Shown piece by piece: positions 60,250 to 64,000 of a DNA stretch of 64,000 bases. The DNA lies in contig JAEINT010000010.1 in assembly GCA_016342745.1 (NCBI GenBank), forward strand, positions 62,001 through 126,000, written 5' to 3'. The stretch is from Labilibaculum sp. GTDB taxonomy: Bacteria > Bacteroidota > Bacteroidia > Bacteroidales > Marinifilaceae. Position numbers and translations under genes: made by a program. The notes under the pieces are model-generated. The model saw only the letters and a list, made by a program, of their open reading frames with translations, did no database searches and was not told the DNA's origin. How positions within the stretch are numbered: the stretch's first letter is position 1; each line of letters opens with the position of its first letter.

Positions 60250-62727
60250 ATGATAGGTCTAGTAATCGTCTCGCATAGTAAGATGTTGGCAGAAGGTGTC
60301 AAAGAACTTGCCTCGCAAATGGGTCAAAATAAAGTGAAGATAGAAGCTGCAGGTGGGCTTGATGATGATGATAATCCTATCGGAACAGATCCAATGAAAA
60401 TTGAACAGGCCATTCGTGATGCTTATTCCGAGGATGGGGTGTTGGTTTTAATGGATATAGGAAGTGCAATTATGAGTGCTGAGCTAGCGCTAGATTTTCT
60501 GGAAGATGATATGCGCCATAAGGTGATACTGTGCGAAGCTCCTCTTGTGGAAGGAGCAATTGCTGCTGCTGCACAAGCCATGTCTGGTTCCAATATAAAA
60601 GATGTAATTGCTGAGGCCAAGAATGCATTGCATGCAAAAAATGTTCTTTTACAACCAGAAGAGGAAGAAGTTCTTCCTGATGAGCAAAACGAGATTCCTT
60701 TAGAAGGGAAAAACATACAAATTACAGTTCCTAACAAGCAAGGACTACATGCAAGACCTGCAGCAAAGCTAATTGAGATCGTGAATCGTTTTGATGCCAC
60801 AGCTTTGGTTAGTGTTAACGGGAAAAAACCTGTTTCAGCATCAAGTATTAGTCAGGTTGGTACTTTGGGAGCTAAAAAGGGTGAAGTTCTAGATTTTGTT
60901 CTTTTTGGAAAAGATGCAGATCAGTTGGAAAAGGCCTTAATTGATTTTCGAGATGCTAATTTTGGAGATGATGATAAGGAGATAATCGAAACAAGTATAA
61001 AAATAGAAAAGACAGAAACTTCTGATGGTGCAATTCATGGGATTGCTGCTTCTGAAGGAATTGCAGTAGGCAAATCTTTATGGTTTAGAAAAGAATTGCC
61101 AATCCTTAATAAGGAAAGTGTTGAAGATGCAAATCATGAAATTTTCTTGCTGCACCAATCGATCGATCGGGTCATACAAGAATTGGGAGCCATTCAAAAG
61201 AAAATTACAAGTGAACTGACCAAAGAAAAGGCAGAGATCTTTGATTTCCACAAACTGCTCTTGCAAGACCAAGATTTACTTAAGGAAGTAGAAGACATAG
61301 TTCGCAATGAAAAATTTAATGTTGCTTATGTCTGGAATGGCCAAATCAAGAAATTGGAAACAGAATATTTAGCAATGGATAGTGTCTATTTGCAAGAACG
61401 TGCTGCTGATGTAGTAGAAGTTGGGAATAAGGTTCTTTTGGAGCTGTTGGGTGTAGCAAAAAAGGAGTTGATTCTTACTCATCCTTGTATTATTGTAACC
61501 GATGAATTGGGCCCAGCCGAAACAATGAATTTGGATCTTAATTTGGTTCAGGGAATTGTAACAAGAACAGGCGGAGAGACTTCTCATTCTGCAATTTTAT
61601 CACGATCCTTGGGTATTCCAGCAATTGTTGGGTTAGGAGATGAAATCGATCAGATTAAGGATGGCGAGGAAATTGCCATTAACGGTGGAGCTGGGGATAT
61701 ATGGACGGCGAATCATCCAGATGTAATTGCAGACTTAAGAAAATGTAAAGAGCTTGAGGAAGCAAAAAGACGAAAAACTCTTACTAAAGCCAAAGAACCG
61801 GCTGTTACCAATGATGGAAAAACGTATCAGATATTAGCAAATGTAAGTGGACCTAAGGAAGCAATTATTTCTTACGATAATGGAGCCGAAGGAGTAGGTC
61901 TTTACAGAACGGAGTTTCTATTTATGAATAGAGATGAAGCTCCATCCGAAGAGGAACAATATCAGGCATATAAAGCGGTTTGTGAGAATATGAAAGGTTA
62001 TCCTGTTACCATTCGAACACTTGATGTAGGCGGAGATAAACCCATTCCATATCTTGATATTCCAGCAGAAAATAATCCATTTTTAGGCTTAAGAGGTATT
62101 CGATACTGCTTACAGAATACAGAATTGTTTAAAACGCAACTTAGAGCAATTTGTCGTGTCTCTGCAGAATACGATCTTCGTGTAATGTATCCAATGGTTG
62201 GTGTGATAGAAGAGGTTCTTTCGGCGAATGAATTACTTCGGGAAGTACAAGCAGATTTGAACAAAGAGGGAATCCCTTTTTCAAATAAGATGAAAGTTGG
62301 TGTAATGATAGAAGTGCCATCAACGATATTTTTCATTCCACAATTGGCTTTAGAGTTGGATTTCTTGAGCATTGGAACCAATGATCTTACGCAGTATTTA
62401 TTGGCTTTAGATCGAGATAACAATAGTGTGGCTAAATATCATAGTCCCTTTCATCCAGCGGTGTTAACAGCTATTCAAGAAATATTAATTCGTTCGAAAG
62501 AAGCAGGAATAGAGGTGAGTATGTGTGGCGAATTGGCTGGGAACCCTAAGGCAACTGGTTTGCTAATTGGTTTAGGTCTTGAGAAATTTAGTATGAACAG
62601 TCCAGCTATTCCTAAAACGAAAGAAATAATTCGTGGAATGAATGTTGTTGATAATCAGACTGGTTTTCAGGTAGATTCATCAATTCGAACACTGGAGGAG
62701 CTTAAAAAATCAATTGGGGAAGGATAA
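60250..62727 (+). CDS. dhaM: PEP-dependent phosphoryl carrier DhaM with EIIA, HPr and complete Enzyme I domains
   Basis: The 825-residue protein has an EIIA-Man-like domain (1 to about 130) with His9 in VIVSHSKML, an HPr domain (about 155-240) with His167 in KQGLHARPAA, and an Enzyme I part (about 260-825) with the phospho-histidine His446 in GGETSHSAI, GVGLYRTEFLFM, LDVGGDKPIPYLDIP and CGELAGNP. The Enzyme I part appears full length, unlike the truncated one in E. coli DhaM. It can therefore pass phosphate from PEP to DhaL by itself. It follows dhaL by 6 bases. Confidence 0.93.
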   Translation: MIGLVIVSHSKMLAEGVKELASQMGQNKVKIEAAGGLDDDDNPIGTDPMKIEQAIRDAYSEDGVLVLMDIGSAIMSAELALDFLEDDMRHKVILCEAPLVEGAIAAAAQAMSGSNIKDVIAEAKNALHAKNVLLQPEEEEVLPDEQNEIPLEGKNIQITVPNKQGLHARPAAKLIEIVNRFDATALVSVNGKKPVSASSISQVGTLGAKKGEVLDFVLFGKDADQLEKALIDFRDANFGDDDKEIIETSIKIEKTETSDGAIHGIAASEGIAVGKSLWFRKELPILNKESVEDANHEIFLLHQSIDRVIQELGAIQKKITSELTKEKAEIFDFHKLLLQDQDLLKEVEDIVRNEKFNVAYVWNGQIKKLETEYLAMDSVYLQERAADVVEVGNKVLLELLGVAKKELILTHPCIIVTDELGPAETMNLDLNLVQGIVTRTGGETSHSAILSRSLGIPAIVGLGDEIDQIKDGEEIAINGGAGDIWTANHPDVIADLRKCKELEEAKRRKTLTKAKEPAVTNDGKTYQILANVSGPKEAIISYDNGAEGVGLYRTEFLFMNRDEAPSEEEQYQAYKAVCENMKGYPVTIRTLDVGGDKPIPYLDIPAENNPFLGLRGIRYCLQNTELFKTQLRAICRVSAEYDLRVMYPMVGVIEEVLSANELLREVQADLNKEGIPFSNKMKVGVMIEVPSTIFFIPQLALELDFLSIGTNDLTQYLLALDRDNNSVAKYHSPFHPAVLTAIQEILIRSKEAGIEVSMCGELAGNPKATGLLIGLGLEKFSMNSPAIPKTKEIIRGMNVVDNQTGFQVDSSIRTLEELKKSIGEG

Positions 62728-62799
62728 GCCAGGAGTTATACTTCTTAAGTTTATTAATTATTACTTACTTTCATATTGATTTGTAAAATGAAATAGATT

Positions 62800-62832
62800 G
62801 CAAATTAGAGGGACTTCAGACCCCTAATTTGC
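62800..62832 (+). terminator. Hairpin between dhaM and the AraC gene
   Basis: GCAAATTAGAGGG (62800-62812) pairs with CCCCTAATTTGC (62821-62832) over 12 bases with one bulge and an eight-base loop. No T-run follows, so it may be a partial terminator or a regulatory stem ahead of the AraC-type gene. Confidence 0.45.
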
Positions 62833-62860
62833 ATTCACTATTAAATAAAAGATAAATAAG

Positions 62861-63739
62861 GTGATTAGCGAGGAATTAAAAGCATATTTTGAACGATCGG
62901 AGGTTTGTAAAATTTTAGAAACCGATCAGCAATATATTGTCTATTATTCCAATACCGATCAGGAAGAATTGGAGAAATTCTTTATCGGCGAGCATACCTT
63001 AATGTTTATTTTGAAAGGAAACAAAGGAGTAGTTACACCAAATCATTACTATCAGATTGAGGAAGGTGAGGCTATTTTTATTAAAAAAGGTTCAATTCTT
63101 ATCAACGAAAAGTTGAATCAAGGAAATCAAAATTCAGGCATTTTTATCTTCTTAAAAGAGGAGTTCATTATTGAGTTTGTAGAAAAGTACAAACACATGC
63201 TTCACTCTTCCGAAGCCATGGATATAAAAACTTGGGGAGCCTATCAATATCATATGGATTCATGGATGCAGGTGTATATCTCTTCTTTGATTTCATATTT
63301 TCAAGTTCTACCTCTCCCTGGCCCTGAATTGTTAAGCAATAAATTAAATGAACTTCTTTTGGTACTTATTTTAGGGCAGGAGCGAACCTATTTTATTAGT
63401 TTCCTTAGGGAAATGTTAATGGTTCGCCAATCGGCCATCGATACGGTTTTACAATCAAATATTTACCGTAATCTTAATGTTGATCATCTTGCCTTTCTAT
63501 CAAACAAAAGCTTGTCGCAATTCAAACGAGAATTTAAGAAAAAATACAACGACAGTCCGGCCAATTGGATTCGTGTAAAGAGATTAGAATATGCTTCTCA
63601 TTTGTTAATCAGTTCAGACAAAACGGTTAATGACATTTGCTGGGAATCAGGTTTTTCTAATGTATCTCACTTTTGTCAGCTTTTTCAGAAGCAATATGGA
63701 ACTTCTCCTTTAAAATATCGAAATGTAATTCGTGATTAG
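62861..63739 (+). CDS. AraC family transcriptional regulator
   Basis: The 292-residue protein, apparently started with GTG, has an N-terminal cupin-like sensor region (MFILKGNKGVVTPNHYYQIEEGEAIFIKKGS, about 48-78) and a C-terminal double helix-turn-helix (about 200-290; LAFLSNKSLSQFKREFKKKYNDSP, then VNDICWESGFSNVSHFCQLFQKQYGTSPLKYR). It lies downstream of dhaKLM on the same strand, so a role in controlling those genes is plausible, but not shown. Confidence 0.88.
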   Translation: MISEELKAYFERSEVCKILETDQQYIVYYSNTDQEELEKFFIGEHTLMFILKGNKGVVTPNHYYQIEEGEAIFIKKGSILINEKLNQGNQNSGIFIFLKEEFIIEFVEKYKHMLHSSEAMDIKTWGAYQYHMDSWMQVYISSLISYFQVLPLPGPELLSNKLNELLLVLILGQERTYFISFLREMLMVRQSAIDTVLQSNIYRNLNVDHLAFLSNKSLSQFKREFKKKYNDSPANWIRVKRLEYASHLLISSDKTVNDICWESGFSNVSHFCQLFQKQYGTSPLKYRNVIRD

Positions 63740-63872
63740 AACAATGGTAACTGTTTAATTCTATTTTCAATTCTTGAAGGAATATACCTACATCTCGTTA
63801 TTTTCAATCCGTTTTTATTATCTTAATAGGATAAATGATATGTGAAACATTGGGGGAATAACGAATGAACGT

Positions 63873-64000
63873 ATGAGATCTGAAAAATTCCAAAATGAAG
63901 TTGATTTAAAATACCAACTGTACAATAGTATTTTTTTAACCTTGCCATTGGATGGAATTCATGGAACAGGAATATTAATTCCTATACTTAAAAATGAATG
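63873..64000 (+). CDS. N-terminal fragment, resembles phosphoenolpyruvate carboxylase
   Basis: An open frame from ATG 63873 runs off the right edge (42 codons). The text KFQNEVDLKYQLYNSIFLTLPLDGIHGTGILIPIL resembles the opening of Bacteroidota phosphoenolpyruvate carboxylases, which replenish oxaloacetate from PEP. This is from memory and one short segment, so it needs confirmation. If correct, it would sit next to another PEP-consuming system, DhaM. Confidence 0.4.
   Translation, partial: MRSEKFQNEVDLKYQLYNSIFLTLPLDGIHGTGILIPILKNE

Noticed and set aside
1-64000. tRNA, rRNA, insertion sequence, prophage or integrase
   Set aside because: I looked for cloverleaf-like GC blocks, rRNA signatures and transposase or integrase motifs in all frames and found none; this is by eye and not a program search.

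Overview
The window looks like a chromosomal segment of an AT-rich, probably marine, member of the Bacteroidota. Evidence: promoters of the TTTG / TAnnTTTG type, the Bacteroidota-style fused DAHP synthase-chorismate mutase, a eukaryote-like glycogen gene set (GT3 synthase, GH13 branching enzyme of eukaryotic type, GH57), and many short palindromic and phrase-like intergenic repeats. The family-level look is Marinilabiliales/Marinifilaceae, but that is an impression from protein sequence, not a search result. I saw no tRNA, rRNA, CRISPR array, transposase or integrase.

Layout. 1-6.8 kb: the tail of a class I DAHP synthase, an L,D-transpeptidase-like protein, an S9 peptidase, a double GNAT protein, a DUF1697 protein, a thioesterase and a CsgG-family protein. 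6.9-14.5 kb (minus strand): an aromatic amino acid operon reading aminotransferase, tyrA, DAHP synthase/chorismate mutase, aroB, aroA, DUF523 protein, aroC. 14.9-21.8 kb (plus strand): the tryptophan operon trpE-G-D-C-(F-B fusion)-A. These two operons diverge from one control region. The aro side carries two tandem leader-peptide attenuators extremely rich in Tyr/Phe/Trp codons; the trp side carries one leader peptide with a Trp-Trp-Trp run and a strong terminator. This is the best regulatory discovery in the window.

21.8-24.7 kb: three orphan hypothetical genes and a striking noncoding array of about 16 short units spaced exactly 21 bp apart, first in one orientation and then inverted. 24.7-35.9 kb: an accessory carbohydrate block with a secreted nucleoside-hydrolase-like protein, a GH3 enzyme, a membrane-anchored winged-helix regulator, an AraC regulator, a UroD-type methyltransferase, a GH2 enzyme and a corrinoid protein. 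The last three suggest a glycoside-linked corrinoid methyl-transfer route. Repeat islands (24.2-24.7, 29.7-30.6, 39.4-40.0 kb) separate the blocks. 36-39.3 kb: a run of small membrane proteins including an RDD protein. 40-41.4 kb: a sodium:solute symporter.

41.8-57.9 kb: glycogen metabolism: debranching enzyme, GT4 synthase-like enzyme, GH57 enzyme, a single chain joining GT3 glycogen synthase to GT35 phosphorylase, and on the other strand a GH13 amylase and a branching enzyme, with a hybrid histidine kinase between. 58.4-63.7 kb: dihydroxyacetone kinase dhaK-dhaL-dhaM, where DhaM carries EIIA, HPr and an apparently complete Enzyme I, followed by an AraC regulator. The right edge cuts a gene that resembles phosphoenolpyruvate carboxylase.
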